Assembly (NCBI GenBank): GCA_910586355.1 | Contig: CAJUHJ010000003.1 | Span: 73,273 to 137,272 of the forward strand | Length of the DNA stretch: 64,000 bases | Reading direction: 5' to 3' | Source: an uncultured Lachnospiraceae bacterium | Lineage (GTDB): Bacteria; Bacillota; Clostridia; Lachnospirales; Lachnospiraceae | In this document: piece after piece, positions 34,683-44,477 of the stretch | Layout: each line of letters starts with the position of its first letter | How positions within the stretch are numbered: the first letter of the stretch is position 1 | Program-made: the position numbers and the translations under genes | Notes under the pieces: model-generated | Databases searched by the model: none | What the model was told of the DNA's origin: nothing | What the model saw: the letters and a program-made list of their open reading frames with translations, nothing else

Positions 34683-34693
34683 AAACTGCCCTG

Positions 34694-36733
34694 CTACTGT
34701 TTTGTAAACATCACATTTTCTGTCTGCTCCCTGGAAGTTCCGTCTGATAAATACCAAGTCACTTTAATCGTTCCACTGTCACAGTTTTCAATATCACTTG
34801 CAGTAATCGAATAAGGGAAGCTTGAAATCTTAATACCCGACCATGTCTGTATCTGTGTTCCGTTTGAACCTGTCAACACAATATCTGCCGAAACAACTTC
34901 ATCGCTGTCCGGCGCTGAAATAGTCGCTTTGCAATAATAAAACGTCTTGTTGCTTCCAGAACTAATCACCAGAGTGACTCCCGTTCCGCGGTCTACATAT
35001 TTACCAGAAGGAATACTTTGATTGATCACGTTCCCTTTTGGTACGGTATCGCTTGGCTCCGTAGTGGTACTTGTAACCGTAAGCCCTGCCTGCGTCAGCA
35101 TATTTGTCGCTTCTTCCTGTGAACGGTTGTACACATCCGGCACTGCAACTGCTTCTTTGCCCTGGCTGACAACAAGCGTTACCGTATCGCCTTTTTTCGC
35201 CGCAGTATCGCCTGCCGGATCCTGGGAAATGACTTTTCCGGAAGCTGCCGTATCGCTGTATTCATACTTACGATTTGGCACAAATCCCTGGTCGGTCAGC
35301 ATATTCATTGCCGCTTCACTGTCATAACCTACGATATTGGGTATTTTTATTTCTCCTGCTCCTGTGCTGACATAGACGTTGATTGTCGTATGAATATCTA
35401 CTTCTGTCCCTTCTTCTACATCCTGAGACATAATCTGCCCTTTTTCATACTGTTCCGAAGCCTGTGTTCCCTGCTCATACAGACCAAGGCCAATCTTACT
35501 TAACTCAGTTCTTGCTTCTGCAACTGTCAGCCCTTTCACGTTAACCATCTTTACTTGTTCGGTTTTTTCTTTTTCTGTATTGATTACCGACGGTTCGCTC
35601 GTTTCTGTATCATTATCTTTGACTTTATCAGGAGCCCCTTTAAATAACCCAAATACATTTCCGACAAAATAGATAATGAGCACAATAATAATCAACGCAG
35701 CGACAATACCGCCGATTGTTATGGCTTTTTCAAGTTTTGGATTTAAAAATCCGTCCTCTTCTTCCTCATCATCCTCTTCTTCTATCTCTGGTTCTTTTGG
35801 CCTTACTTCTTCCTGACGCGCAGCTCTGGCGCTTTTGATTTTCTTTACTTCATTTGGCTCAATCATTTTAGTCTTGCTTTGGATTCCATCAGAAATTGTC
35901 ACAAAATCCTCATTTGGATGAACCAGTACCTGTTTTAAATCAACCAGAAGTTCACTGACGTTATGATACCTGCGGTCAGGACTTTTCTGGGTACACTTTA
36001 TAATAATCTTTTCTAAACTAATCGGAAGTTCCGGCGCATAAACGCTTGGCGCTGTCATTTCCTCCTGCAAATGCTGAATTGCAATCGATACCGTTGTCTC
36101 ACCGTCAAAAGGCACGCGCCCCGTCACCATTTCATACATGACGATTCCAAGCGAATAAATATCGCTTTTATTGTCTACAAACCCATTACGCGCCTGTTCC
36201 GGCGAAGCATAGTGTACAGATCCCATTACATCTGCATTAATTGTATTATTTGAAACGGCTTTTGCAATCCCAAAATCAGTAACCTTCGCCTTTCCCTCTG
36301 TGGAAATCAAAATATTTTGAGGTTTAATATCCCTGTGGATAATATTTTTGGCATGGGCTGCTTCCATACCTCTGCTAATCTGAATCGCAATACTGGCTGC
36401 TTCTTTATAGGTAAGCTGTCCTTTCTTTTCAATATACGTCTTTAATGTGACGCCTTCTACGTATTCCATCACAATATAGTGCATTCCGGATTCACTGCCG
36501 ACATCATAGATATTGACAATGTTTGGATGCTCCATTCCCGCTGCTGACTGTGCTTCTGTACGGAACTTCATCACAAAATTGACGTCTTCGCTGAACTCCT
36601 GTTTTAATACTTTTATCGCAACATTCCGACCTAAAATATGATCTCTTGCTTTATATACATCTGACATACCGCCAGAACCGATTTTTCCTATAATTTCATA
36701 GCGATCTGCTACAAACGTCCCTGCTGTTGGCAT
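34694..36733 (-). CDS. pknB: PASTA-domain Ser/Thr protein kinase
   Basis: Transmembrane kinase (679 aa) that senses muropeptides or lipid II and controls cell-wall synthesis. The kinase domain (about 10-270) has GSGGMSDVYKA, HRDIKPQN with the catalytic Asp, and DFGIAKA. A single membrane helix, GGIVAALIIIVLIIYFVG, lies at about 338-355. Three extracellular PASTA repeats follow (about 390-580), each starting VxVxNVxG-like (VNVKGLTVAEA, IPNIVGYDSEAA, VPDVYNRSQEEA), then a beta-rich C-terminal domain of about 95 aa. It is paired with its phosphatase prpC 29 nt upstream. Confidence 0.96.
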   Translation of the reverse strand: MPTAGTFVADRYEIIGKIGSGGMSDVYKARDHILGRNVAIKVLKQEFSEDVNFVMKFRTEAQSAAGMEHPNIVNIYDVGSESGMHYIVMEYVEGVTLKTYIEKKGQLTYKEAASIAIQISRGMEAAHAKNIIHRDIKPQNILISTEGKAKVTDFGIAKAVSNNTINADVMGSVHYASPEQARNGFVDNKSDIYSLGIVMYEMVTGRVPFDGETTVSIAIQHLQEEMTAPSVYAPELPISLEKIIIKCTQKSPDRRYHNVSELLVDLKQVLVHPNEDFVTISDGIQSKTKMIEPNEVKKIKSARAARQEEVRPKEPEIEEEDDEEEEDGFLNPKLEKAITIGGIVAALIIIVLIIYFVGNVFGLFKGAPDKVKDNDTETSEPSVINTEKEKTEQVKMVNVKGLTVAEARTELSKIGLGLYEQGTQASEQYEKGQIMSQDVEEGTEVDIHTTINVYVSTGAGEIKIPNIVGYDSEAAMNMLTDQGFVPNRKYEYSDTAASGKVISQDPAGDTAAKKGDTVTLVVSQGKEAVAVPDVYNRSQEEATNMLTQAGLTVTSTTTEPSDTVPKGNVINQSIPSGKYVDRGTGVTLVISSGSNKTFYYCKATISAPDSDEVVSADIVLTGSNGTQIQTWSGIKISSFPYSITASDIENCDSGTIKVTWYLSDGTSREQTENVMFTKQ

Positions 36734-36762
36734 AAATTACTCCTTCCATATCATTCGGGTGA

Positions 36763-37491
36763 TCACTCTAAAAACGGATCTACAATTACTACGGTAATAT
36801 TATCTTTTCCACCATTTTGATTGGCAGTTTCAATCAGCTTATCCGCCTGTTCACAAACATCTTCCTGCATTTTTATAATCTCATAAATCTGCTCATCTTC
36901 TATCATATTGGTCAGTCCGTCTGAACACAAAAGTATCTCATCTCCATACGCAAGCTCTTCCTCAAAAAAGTCGATTTCAATTTCCTCTAAAGCCCCGACT
37001 GCTCTTGTAATGATATTTTTATCCGGATGCAGCCTTGCATCTTCTCTCGCAATTTCTCCACGCCTGACCATCTCTTCTACATAAGAATGGTCTTTTGTAA
37101 TCTGGGTAATGCTCTTATTTACTATATAAAGCCGACTGTCTCCTACATTTGCCGCATAAAGCCGGTTTTCCAAAATCACAGCGGCTACTACTGTCGTACC
37201 CATACCCCACATCGACATATCTAACGAAGCCTGCCGTATCAATTCCTTATTTGCTGCTTTTATCGCCTCTCCTAAAATTGCAGCAGGCTGTATAAGATCG
37301 GAAGATGCCGCTGATGATACAATCGTATTCACAGTATGTCTGGAAGCATACTCTCCGGCATTATGTCCGCCCATTCCATCTGCTACAATAAAAAGATTCG
37401 GCAGATTACCCACCGGCCGCTTTGATATATAGACATAATCCTGATTCATCTTCCGATGTCTCCCAATATCCGTCATTGAAAACGCCTGCAC
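36763..37491 (-). CDS. prpC: PP2C-type protein phosphatase (Stp/PrpC)
   Basis: Metal-dependent Ser/Thr phosphatase, 242 aa, partner of PknB. Metal-site motifs are TDIGRHRKMNQD, VADGMGGHNAGEYAS, VGDSRLYI, LLCSDGLTNM and GGKDNITVVIV. I choose the GTG at 37491, which has AGGTGG 5 nt upstream. The longer ATG frame (37530) lies almost on top of a strong promoter at 37531-37559 and would begin before the likely transcription start. Confidence 0.94.
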   Translation of the reverse strand: MQAFSMTDIGRHRKMNQDYVYISKRPVGNLPNLFIVADGMGGHNAGEYASRHTVNTIVSSAASSDLIQPAAILGEAIKAANKELIRQASLDMSMWGMGTTVVAAVILENRLYAANVGDSRLYIVNKSITQITKDHSYVEEMVRRGEIAREDARLHPDKNIITRAVGALEEIEIDFFEEELAYGDEILLCSDGLTNMIEDEQIYEIIKMQEDVCEQADKLIETANQNGGKDNITVVIVDPFLE

Positions 37492-37530
37492 AGAATCCAC
37501 CTGCCTTTCCATAATTGCAATACTTCCCAT

Positions 37531-37559
37531 ATTCTAGCACAATAGGGCGGAAAGGACAA
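37531..37559 (-). promoter_or_regulatory. Internal promoter ahead of prpC-pknB
   Basis: TTGTCC (37554-37559), a 17-nt spacer and TAGAAT (37531-37536). It lies between rlmN and prpC and probably gives the phosphatase-kinase pair extra expression independent of upstream genes. Confidence 0.6.
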
Positions 37560-37589
37560 GTAAAATGTAGCGCAGAACGAAAAGCAGAT

Positions 37590-38633
37590 TTAAGAAACGG
37601 TTTCGATATATTTTCTTCGAAGCTGCCCGCAGGCGGCGTCAATGTCTCTGCCGGTTTCCCTCCGGATTGTGGCGTTTATTCTGTTTACTTCTAGTTTTTG
37701 CCGGAATGCTTTGGCTGCGGCCTGGCTGGAACCGACAAACTCGCGTTCTTTTACAGGGTTAATCGGAATCAGGTTGACATGGCAGTTAATGTCTGAAACC
37801 AGTTCGGCCAAAGCTTTCGCGTCTTCTTCGGTATCGTTTATGCCTTCCGCTAAACTATATTCAAATGTAATCCGCCTGCCCGTCTGTTCAAAGTAGTACT
37901 GGCAGGCGCCAATGACTTCGTATATATCATATTTGGCTGCAACCGGCATGAGTTCTTTCCGCTTTTTCTGGGAAGAAGCATGAAGCGAAAGTGCAAGTGT
38001 AATCTGAAGTTTTTCTTCCGCCAGCTTTCGTATATTCGGAACGATTCCGCAGGTTGATACCGTCAGGTTTCTCTGGCTGATATTTAATCCTTCCTCATTT
38101 GTTATTAATTCAATAAATTTTAAAAGATTATCATAATTATCAAGTGGCTCTCCAGTTCCCATAACGACTACATTTGATACACGCTCTTTGGTATCGGTTT
38201 GTATACGGTAAATCTGTTCGAGCATTTCAGAAGGAAGCAGATTTCTTTTCAATCCCCCAATGGCGGAAGCGCAGAAACGGCATCCCATACGGCATCCGGC
38301 CTGCGAAGAAATGCAGACGGAATTCCCATATTTATAACGCATAAGAACACTTTCCACAACGTTTCCGTCCTCTAATAAAAATAAGTATTTTCTGGTGCCG
38401 TCTACATTGGAAATTTGTACGTCCGCCCGCTTTAATACGGTATATGTAGATGTTTGTTTTAATGTCTCGCGAAACGAAACGGAAAGATTCGTCATTTCAT
38501 CAAAAGATGCAGATAGTTTTTGGTGCATCCATTGATAGAGCTGTTTTGCCCGAAAAGGCTTTTCGCCCAGCCTTACGACAAATTCTGTAAGTTCTTTTAA
38601 ATTCATGGATTTGATTTCTGGTTTTTCTGTCAT
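37590..38633 (-). CDS. rlmN: Dual-specificity rRNA/tRNA adenine-C2 methyltransferase RlmN
   Basis: Radical-SAM enzyme, 347 aa, that methylates A2503 of 23S rRNA and A37 of some tRNAs. The cluster motif CRMGCRFCAS (CxxxCxxC) is at about 118-127. VVMGTGEPLDNYDNL is the SAM-binding region, and the C-terminal ACGQL cysteine serves the methyl-transfer mechanism. It lies 26 nt after rsmB in the conserved cluster. Confidence 0.96.
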   Translation of the reverse strand: MTEKPEIKSMNLKELTEFVVRLGEKPFRAKQLYQWMHQKLSASFDEMTNLSVSFRETLKQTSTYTVLKRADVQISNVDGTRKYLFLLEDGNVVESVLMRYKYGNSVCISSQAGCRMGCRFCASAIGGLKRNLLPSEMLEQIYRIQTDTKERVSNVVVMGTGEPLDNYDNLLKFIELITNEEGLNISQRNLTVSTCGIVPNIRKLAEEKLQITLALSLHASSQKKRKELMPVAAKYDIYEVIGACQYYFEQTGRRITFEYSLAEGINDTEEDAKALAELVSDINCHVNLIPINPVKEREFVGSSQAAAKAFRQKLEVNRINATIRRETGRDIDAACGQLRRKYIETVS

Positions 38634-38659
38634 AATTTCCTCTATTCCAAATTTTATGC

Positions 38660-39988
38660 TTAGTCATTTTTAAAATCAAAACGTGCAATATAAAATCCGT
38701 CCAATTCTCCTTCATCCGGGAAAAACTGCCGTTCAAACACAAGTGAAAACTGCGGATTTTGTTTTAAAAACCATGCGGTGTTTTCCTCGTTCTCCATGCG
38801 GTCTATGGTACATGTGGAAAACATCAGGGTTCCGCCAGGTTTTACATACTGACATACAACTGAAAGAATTTCCCTTTGCAGCGCGGCTAGATTTTTTTCG
38901 TCTTCTTCTGTTATCCGGTAGCGGATTTCCGGCTTTTTCCGTAACGTGCCAAGACCCGAACAGGGCAAGTCCGCAATAACAAGGTCGGCTTTTGCAATGG
39001 ATTCTTCTTCTAAAATACGGGCGTCCATTTGACGGGCGCGGATATTTTTCATGCCGCTTCTTATGATGTTTTCTTTCATACGGCTTACTTTATATTCTGT
39101 CAAATCCCTCGCTTCTACAAAACCTTCCCCCTGCATAAATTCAGCGGCATGAATACTTTTTCCACCAGGCGCGCTGCAGACGTCAATTACATATCCGCCG
39201 GGTTTTGGGGCAGCAATCTGAGTGACAAGCATAGAACTAATATCCTGAACTGTAAACATTCCTTGCAAAAACTCCGGTATTCCCGCCAAATAATCATAAC
39301 CGGACATATACATAGCAGAATCAAAATCAGGATATTTTGGCAGACAAATACGTTCTGCAAAAATCCCCTGCTTTTGAAATGAATGTAACAATTTTTCGGG
39401 CGTCGTTTTCATCCGGTTGACCCGAATACACGTCCTTACTTTTGTTTGAAAAGATTCTGCAATAGATTTTGTTTTTTCCCAGCCATAGTCTTTTTCCCAT
39501 TGCCTAAGAATCCACTCTGGAATGGAAAAGCGGACAGAATACGCAAAAAACGGCTGCTTTTTTTCATCCGGATATGTAATATTGTCTATATTTCTACCGA
39601 TATTACGGAGCACTCCATTGACAAATCCTTTTAAAGTAGAAAATCCCTTTTTGGCCGTAAGGCGTACCGCTTCGTTACAGGCAGCAGACGCCGGAACGGA
39701 ATCCATATATTTCAGCTGGTAAACGCCAATCTGCAGGATACAGCGGATTGGCGGTTTCATTTTGTTTGTTTTTGTTTTGGAAAATTGATTAATAATATAG
39801 TCGAGTTCTATTTGACGTTCTAACACGCCTTCTGTCAGGCGTGTCAGAAAACTTCTTTCCTGTTTCGTCAGATACTGGTATTTTTCTAGAACAGCAGAAC
39901 GGACAATGTGGCTGTACTCCCCATCTTTTAGCACAGCAAGCAATAGTTCAAGTACCAACGCCCGAATATTTGGGGAATCAGTCGTCAT
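38660..39988 (-). CDS. rsmB: 16S rRNA C967 methyltransferase RsmB
   Basis: 442 aa. An N-terminal NusB-like RNA-binding domain (about 1-140) is followed by a Rossmann methyltransferase with VIDVCSAPGGKSIHAA (SAM loop), IADLPCSGLGTLRKKPE and STCTIDRMENE, which supplies the two catalytic cysteines. It overlaps the upstream yugP-like gene by 11 nt. Confidence 0.95.
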   Translation of the reverse strand: MTTDSPNIRALVLELLLAVLKDGEYSHIVRSAVLEKYQYLTKQERSFLTRLTEGVLERQIELDYIINQFSKTKTNKMKPPIRCILQIGVYQLKYMDSVPASAACNEAVRLTAKKGFSTLKGFVNGVLRNIGRNIDNITYPDEKKQPFFAYSVRFSIPEWILRQWEKDYGWEKTKSIAESFQTKVRTCIRVNRMKTTPEKLLHSFQKQGIFAERICLPKYPDFDSAMYMSGYDYLAGIPEFLQGMFTVQDISSMLVTQIAAPKPGGYVIDVCSAPGGKSIHAAEFMQGEGFVEARDLTEYKVSRMKENIIRSGMKNIRARQMDARILEEESIAKADLVIADLPCSGLGTLRKKPEIRYRITEEDEKNLAALQREILSVVCQYVKPGGTLMFSTCTIDRMENEENTAWFLKQNPQFSLVFERQFFPDEGELDGFYIARFDFKND

Positions 39989-40682
39989 TTCTGCCTCCTA
40001 CTAAAATAAGCAAACGCAAAAGCTGTAAAATTGCCGCCGCTGCACTTGCCACATAAGTAAGCGCCGCTGCATGCAAAACTTTGCGCGTCATTGGAAGTTC
40101 GTCAGAATTTAAAATTCCAGTTTCTTTTAAGATCGAAAGCGCCCTGCCCGACGCATTAAATTCAACCGGAAGCGTCACAAGCTGAAAAATAACAGCAAAA
40201 GAAAAACACAGTATTCCGATATTCATCAAAAGCGTCCCCGTACTGCTGGAAAAAAACAGCCCCAGCAAAATCAACGGCCACGCCAGTGTAGAACCGATAT
40301 TTGCCACCGGAACAATCGCACCCCGAACCGTAAGCGGAGCATAATTTTTCTGATGCTGAATGGCGTGTCCACATTCATGCGCCGCTACGCCGACCGCTGC
40401 CACAGAAGCAGACCCATACACGCTGTCGGACAGATTCAACGTCTTATTCCTTGGATCGTAATGATCTGTCAAACTACCCGAAACATGGCGTATCGAGACG
40501 TCGAAAATACCAGCCCGGTACAAAATACGCTCGGCTGCCTGTGCGCCAGTTAAATTACTCATGCTGCGCCTGCCGGAATATTTGTGAAACGTACTTTTCA
40601 CCCTTGCCGATGCAAGCATACAAATCACAGCCCCAATTACAACTAAAATATACGTGGGATCCCACCAAAAACCATATCTCAT
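39978..40682 (-). CDS. YugP-like membrane zinc metallopeptidase
   Basis: 234 aa. An N-terminal membrane segment (YILVVIGAVICMLASARV) is followed by the zinc motif AHECGHAIQH (about 112-121), then two or three hydrophobic segments (130-180, 205-230). The family (neutral zinc metallopeptidase, formerly DUF) is widespread in Firmicutes; its role is unclear. It sits between fmt and rsmB, an addition to an otherwise conserved gene order. The ATG follows GAAAGGATTTTAAATGAT. Confidence 0.9.
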   Translation of the reverse strand: MRYGFWWDPTYILVVIGAVICMLASARVKSTFHKYSGRRSMSNLTGAQAAERILYRAGIFDVSIRHVSGSLTDHYDPRNKTLNLSDSVYGSASVAAVGVAAHECGHAIQHQKNYAPLTVRGAIVPVANIGSTLAWPLILLGLFFSSSTGTLLMNIGILCFSFAVIFQLVTLPVEFNASGRALSILKETGILNSDELPMTRKVLHAAALTYVASAAAAILQLLRLLILVGGRNDD

Positions 40683-40785
40683 ATCATTTAAAATCCTTTC
40701 AATTCTATATCAAATTTTGCATATGCTGTTATGTAAATGAAATCAAACTAAAAATTCTAAAACACATCCCAGTGCCCCCTTTTCC

Positions 40786-41721
40786 TTAATACTGCGTCAA
40801 CATCGTCCCCACTTCAATCTCAACCCCTCTTAAGAAAGACTCTATATCCATGCGCTTTCTTCCTTCCAGCTGCACTTCAAGCAAAGATAAAACCCCATTT
40901 CCTGTCTGCACTTTTAATTCTTTTTTGTCCACAAAAACTACTTTTCCGGCGTCTTTACCGCTTCCTCCGGCTTCTGTGCCGGCACGCCAGATTTTTAAAG
41001 TTTTCCCGTCTAATTTTGTAAAAGCGCTCGGCCACGGATTTAATCCCCGAATCAGCCGTTCAATCGAAACAGCAGACTTCTTCCAGTCAATATTCCCCAT
41101 CTGCTTTTGAATTATTCCTACATGAGTCGCTTCTGATTCCTCCTGTTTTGTATAAACAGCCGTACCGTTTTCAATTTCCTGCATCGTATGCACACATAAT
41201 TTCGCGCCTTCCACTGCCAAACGATCAAACAGACTTCCGCCCGTCTCATCTATCTCTAAAATCACTTCTGATTTCTCAATCATATCACCAGTATCAAGCC
41301 CCGTATCCATGCGCATTGTCGTCACTCCTGCAACTCTGTCTCCATTTATCACTGCCCACTGAATTGGAGCGGCGCCGCGATATTTAGGCAGCAGCGAAGC
41401 ATGTACATTGACGCAGCCATATTTTGGCAATTCTAAAATTTCTTTTGGGAGAATCTGCCCAAACGCCGCTACAATAATAATTTCCGGCGCATATTTTTTC
41501 ACATATGCAATACTGTCTTCCTCTCTGATTTTAAGAGGCTGGTACACTTCAATTCCATGTTTTAACGCACATTCTTTTACAGGAGACATCTGCACTGCCT
41601 TTCCTCTGCCTTTCGGCTTATCCGGCTGTGTAACGGCAAGCAGCACATCATGCCCTGCCGCAAGAATCGCTTCAAGCGTCCCTACTGCAAAATCCGGCGT
41701 TCCCATAAAAATTACACGCAA
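40786..41721 (-). CDS. fmt: Methionyl-tRNA formyltransferase
   Basis: 311 aa. It formylates initiator Met-tRNA using 10-formyl-THF. NVHASLLPKYRGAAPIQW contains the catalytic Asn and His, and TTMRMDTGLDTGDM the Asp. A C-terminal OB-like tRNA-binding domain follows from about residue 205. It begins 2 nt after def ends, so the two are translationally linked. Confidence 0.97.
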   Translation of the reverse strand: MRVIFMGTPDFAVGTLEAILAAGHDVLLAVTQPDKPKGRGKAVQMSPVKECALKHGIEVYQPLKIREEDSIAYVKKYAPEIIIVAAFGQILPKEILELPKYGCVNVHASLLPKYRGAAPIQWAVINGDRVAGVTTMRMDTGLDTGDMIEKSEVILEIDETGGSLFDRLAVEGAKLCVHTMQEIENGTAVYTKQEESEATHVGIIQKQMGNIDWKKSAVSIERLIRGLNPWPSAFTKLDGKTLKIWRAGTEAGGSGKDAGKVVFVDKKELKVQTGNGVLSLLEVQLEGRKRMDIESFLRGVEIEVGTMLTQY

Positions 41722-41723
41722 GA

Positions 41724-42197
41724 TTATTCCTCCTCTTCGTCTATAACATCATAAATGTCGCCCTCTACAAGGTCTGTATACATATGGCCTTCCAAATGAT
41801 CCAGCTCGTGACAGATTGCTCTTGCAAGCAGTTCCGTCGCTTCAATCTCATATTCCTCCATATTCTCATTATAGGCTTTCGCAATGACATGATTTGGCCT
41901 TGTCACTTTTCCGGCTTTTCCCGGAAGACTAAGGCAGCCTTCTCCAGCCGTCTGTTCCCCGTCTGAAGTCAGAATCACCGGGTTTACCATTACAAGCGGC
42001 CCGTCTCCAATATCTATCGTCACAACTCTTTTCAAAATACCAACCTGCGGAGCCGCAAGTCCCACACCCTCCGCTTCATACATGGTATCAAGCATATCCT
42101 CAATCAAAAGTTGAATTTTGGGCGTCATTTCCACAACCTCCCTGCAAACTTTACCCAGTACGGGATCTCCCTGCATTCTTATCGTTCGAAGCGCCAT
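41724..42197 (-). CDS. def: Peptide deformylase
   Basis: 157 aa iron- or zinc-dependent enzyme that removes the N-formyl group from new proteins. The three family motifs are present: GVGLAAPQVG, EGCLSLPG and HELDHLEG (metal cysteine and two histidines). The ATG at 42197 follows AAAGGAGGACAAC. It sits between priA and fmt as in other Firmicutes. Confidence 0.97.
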   Translation of the reverse strand: MALRTIRMQGDPVLGKVCREVVEMTPKIQLLIEDMLDTMYEAEGVGLAAPQVGILKRVVTIDIGDGPLVMVNPVILTSDGEQTAGEGCLSLPGKAGKVTRPNHVIAKAYNENMEEYEIEATELLARAICHELDHLEGHMYTDLVEGDIYDVIDEEEE

Positions 42198-42231
42198 GTT
42201 GTCCTCCTTTTATTCTAATATTCTTGTTGTA

Positions 42232-44463
42232 TTAAAAACCATTCATTGGATTAAAATCAAATGAAATATGAATCTCTTTAAACTCTTTTCTGTCTTTTAA
42301 AAACAGCTCCAGCCTGTCTTTTAACCTGACAAGCTGATGATATTCACTATGTTTTATATAAATTACCTTACGGTAAATATCATTCATCTTCCCAATCAGC
42401 GCATTTGCAGGCCCTATCATTTTAAGCTCTGCAATCTGCGCCTTTTTAATTAGCGCTGCGAGGTAAGACGCCGCCCAATCTGCCTGTTTTTGCTGTTTTG
42501 CCGTAAACATCACCAACATTAAATTGGATATGGGCGGATACGCCATAATTTTCCTTACAGATATTTCAGCCTGATAAAACGCCCCGTAATCCTGCGTCTT
42601 TGCCGTCTGAATGCTGTAATGCTCTGGATTATAAGTCTGTATCACTACTTCACCCGCTTCGCTTCCTCTTCCAGCTCTTCCCGCCGCCTGTGTCAAAAGC
42701 TGAAATGTACGCTCGCTGGCCCTGTAATCCGACGCATACATGGATAAATCCGCTGCAAGGATACCGACTAATGTAACTTTTGGAAAATCATGTCCCTTTA
42801 CAATCATCTGCGTACCAATTAAGATATCTGCTTCCTGGCTGGAAAATGCAGACAATATCTTTTCATAACTGTCTTTACTCCTCGTCGTATCAAAATCCAT
42901 GCGCAGTGTCCTTGCCATCGGAAACCGCTGCTTTACAACTTCTTCTATTTTTTGTGTCCCGGCTTTAAAACCACTGATATACTTTGACTGGCACTTGGGA
43001 CAGACGAGAGGCGCTTTTTCTTCATATCCACAGTAATGGCACATCAGTTTTCCATCTTTATGAAGGCTAAGCGACACGTCGCAATGCGGGCATTTCATTA
43101 CACACCCACACGCGCGGCAGGATACAAAGCCGGACAGCCCGCGGCGGTTTAAAAAGAGCATAATCTGCTGCTTTTTTGCCAGCCGGTCTTCGATTAAATC
43201 CTGAAGTTTTCTACTTAAAATGGAACGGTTTCCACTTTTTAATTCCTCTCTTAAATCAACGACATCACAAGCTGGAAGCGGCTGGTACGTAGCGCGCTGC
43301 GTCATCTCGATTAACTGGTATTCTCCTTTTTGGGCTTTATAATAACTGTCGACAGAAGGCGTTGCAGATCCTAATACAACAGAAGCGTCCGCCATACGCG
43401 CCCGCTCAATTGCAGTTTCTCTCGCATGGTATCTGGGAAGCGATTCACTTTTATAACTGCCTTCATGTTCTTCATCTATGATAATCAGACCCAAATTTAA
43501 AAAAGGTGTAAACAAAGCGGAACGCGGCCCTATCATAATATCAATTTCTCCATTTTTGGCACGAAGAAACTGATCATATCGTTCCCCTTTGGAAAGCCTG
43601 GAATTCATAATAGAAACCCGTTCTCCAAACCTTCCATAAAAACGCATGACAGTCTGATAAGTCAAGGCAATTTCCGGTATCAAAACAATTGCCTGCCTGC
43701 CATTTTTTATTACATCTGCAATCAATTCCATGTAAACTTCTGTTTTACCGCTTCCCGTAACCCCATGCAAAAGATACGTTTTATGGATACCCTGATGCAT
43801 GTTGGAAAGCGCTGTATCGACCGCCTGACGCTGCAATTCATTTAATTCTATAGAATAGGATTTTTTTTGCAGATGTCCGGTAGGCGTTCTATAATCCACC
43901 TGCCGGATAACTTTTACAATCTTTTGTTCTTCTAAAGCACGTATGACATTTGCTGTGACATTCAGTTTCTGTGTCACAATATCATAGGAAAGCTGCGGAT
44001 GAATCAAAAGTTCCTCTAAAAGCCTTGCCCGCGCCACATAATGTTTTTTCTTATATAAAGCAAGCTGTCCTGCCGCTTCATTTTCATCCATACAAAGACA
44101 TACGATACGTTGTTCTTTTGCCTTTATCTTCTGCTTTACTGGAATCACTGTTTTTAATGCCTGATTCATCGTTGCGCCATAATTTCTATGCATCCAATGC
44201 GCCAAGGCGATAAGCTGCGACTCAATCACAACGCCGCCTTCCACGATTGAGTCAATTTCTTTTAGTTTCTGTTCGTCAAATTCGGCATAATCCGTCACTT
44301 CAATGACAAATCCCCGAAGGATACGGTTTCCGATTCCAAACGGAACGAAAACCAAAACGCCCGGATAAATCTGCGAAAATAATTCTTCGGGAATTTTATA
44401 TTGAAATGTACGGTCTAATTTTTCATGTGAAATATCTATTATTACGCTGGCATAATATGCCAT
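42232..44463 (-). CDS. priA: Primosomal replication-restart helicase PriA
   Basis: 743 aa superfamily-2 helicase that reloads the replisome at collapsed forks. Walker A is LLHGVTGSGKTEVYMEL, and the DEEH box is IIIDEEHEGSYKSES. A zinc-binding insert has CRACGCVMKCPHCD, CHYCG and CPKCQ. The helicase C motifs include AAGRAGRGSEAGEV. N-terminal DNA-binding domains occupy residues 1-200. It starts 14 nt after murE. Confidence 0.97.
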   Translation of the reverse strand: MAYYASVIIDISHEKLDRTFQYKIPEELFSQIYPGVLVFVPFGIGNRILRGFVIEVTDYAEFDEQKLKEIDSIVEGGVVIESQLIALAHWMHRNYGATMNQALKTVIPVKQKIKAKEQRIVCLCMDENEAAGQLALYKKKHYVARARLLEELLIHPQLSYDIVTQKLNVTANVIRALEEQKIVKVIRQVDYRTPTGHLQKKSYSIELNELQRQAVDTALSNMHQGIHKTYLLHGVTGSGKTEVYMELIADVIKNGRQAIVLIPEIALTYQTVMRFYGRFGERVSIMNSRLSKGERYDQFLRAKNGEIDIMIGPRSALFTPFLNLGLIIIDEEHEGSYKSESLPRYHARETAIERARMADASVVLGSATPSVDSYYKAQKGEYQLIEMTQRATYQPLPACDVVDLREELKSGNRSILSRKLQDLIEDRLAKKQQIMLFLNRRGLSGFVSCRACGCVMKCPHCDVSLSLHKDGKLMCHYCGYEEKAPLVCPKCQSKYISGFKAGTQKIEEVVKQRFPMARTLRMDFDTTRSKDSYEKILSAFSSQEADILIGTQMIVKGHDFPKVTLVGILAADLSMYASDYRASERTFQLLTQAAGRAGRGSEAGEVVIQTYNPEHYSIQTAKTQDYGAFYQAEISVRKIMAYPPISNLMLVMFTAKQQKQADWAASYLAALIKKAQIAELKMIGPANALIGKMNDIYRKVIYIKHSEYHQLVRLKDRLELFLKDRKEFKEIHISFDFNPMNGF

Positions 44464-44477
44464 TTTACCACCTGCCG

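Noticed and set aside
37492..37530. Longer start for prpC at 37530
   Set aside because: It lies immediately downstream of a good -10 element, ahead of a usable transcript leader, and has no ribosome-binding site; the GTG at 37491 has AGGTGG.
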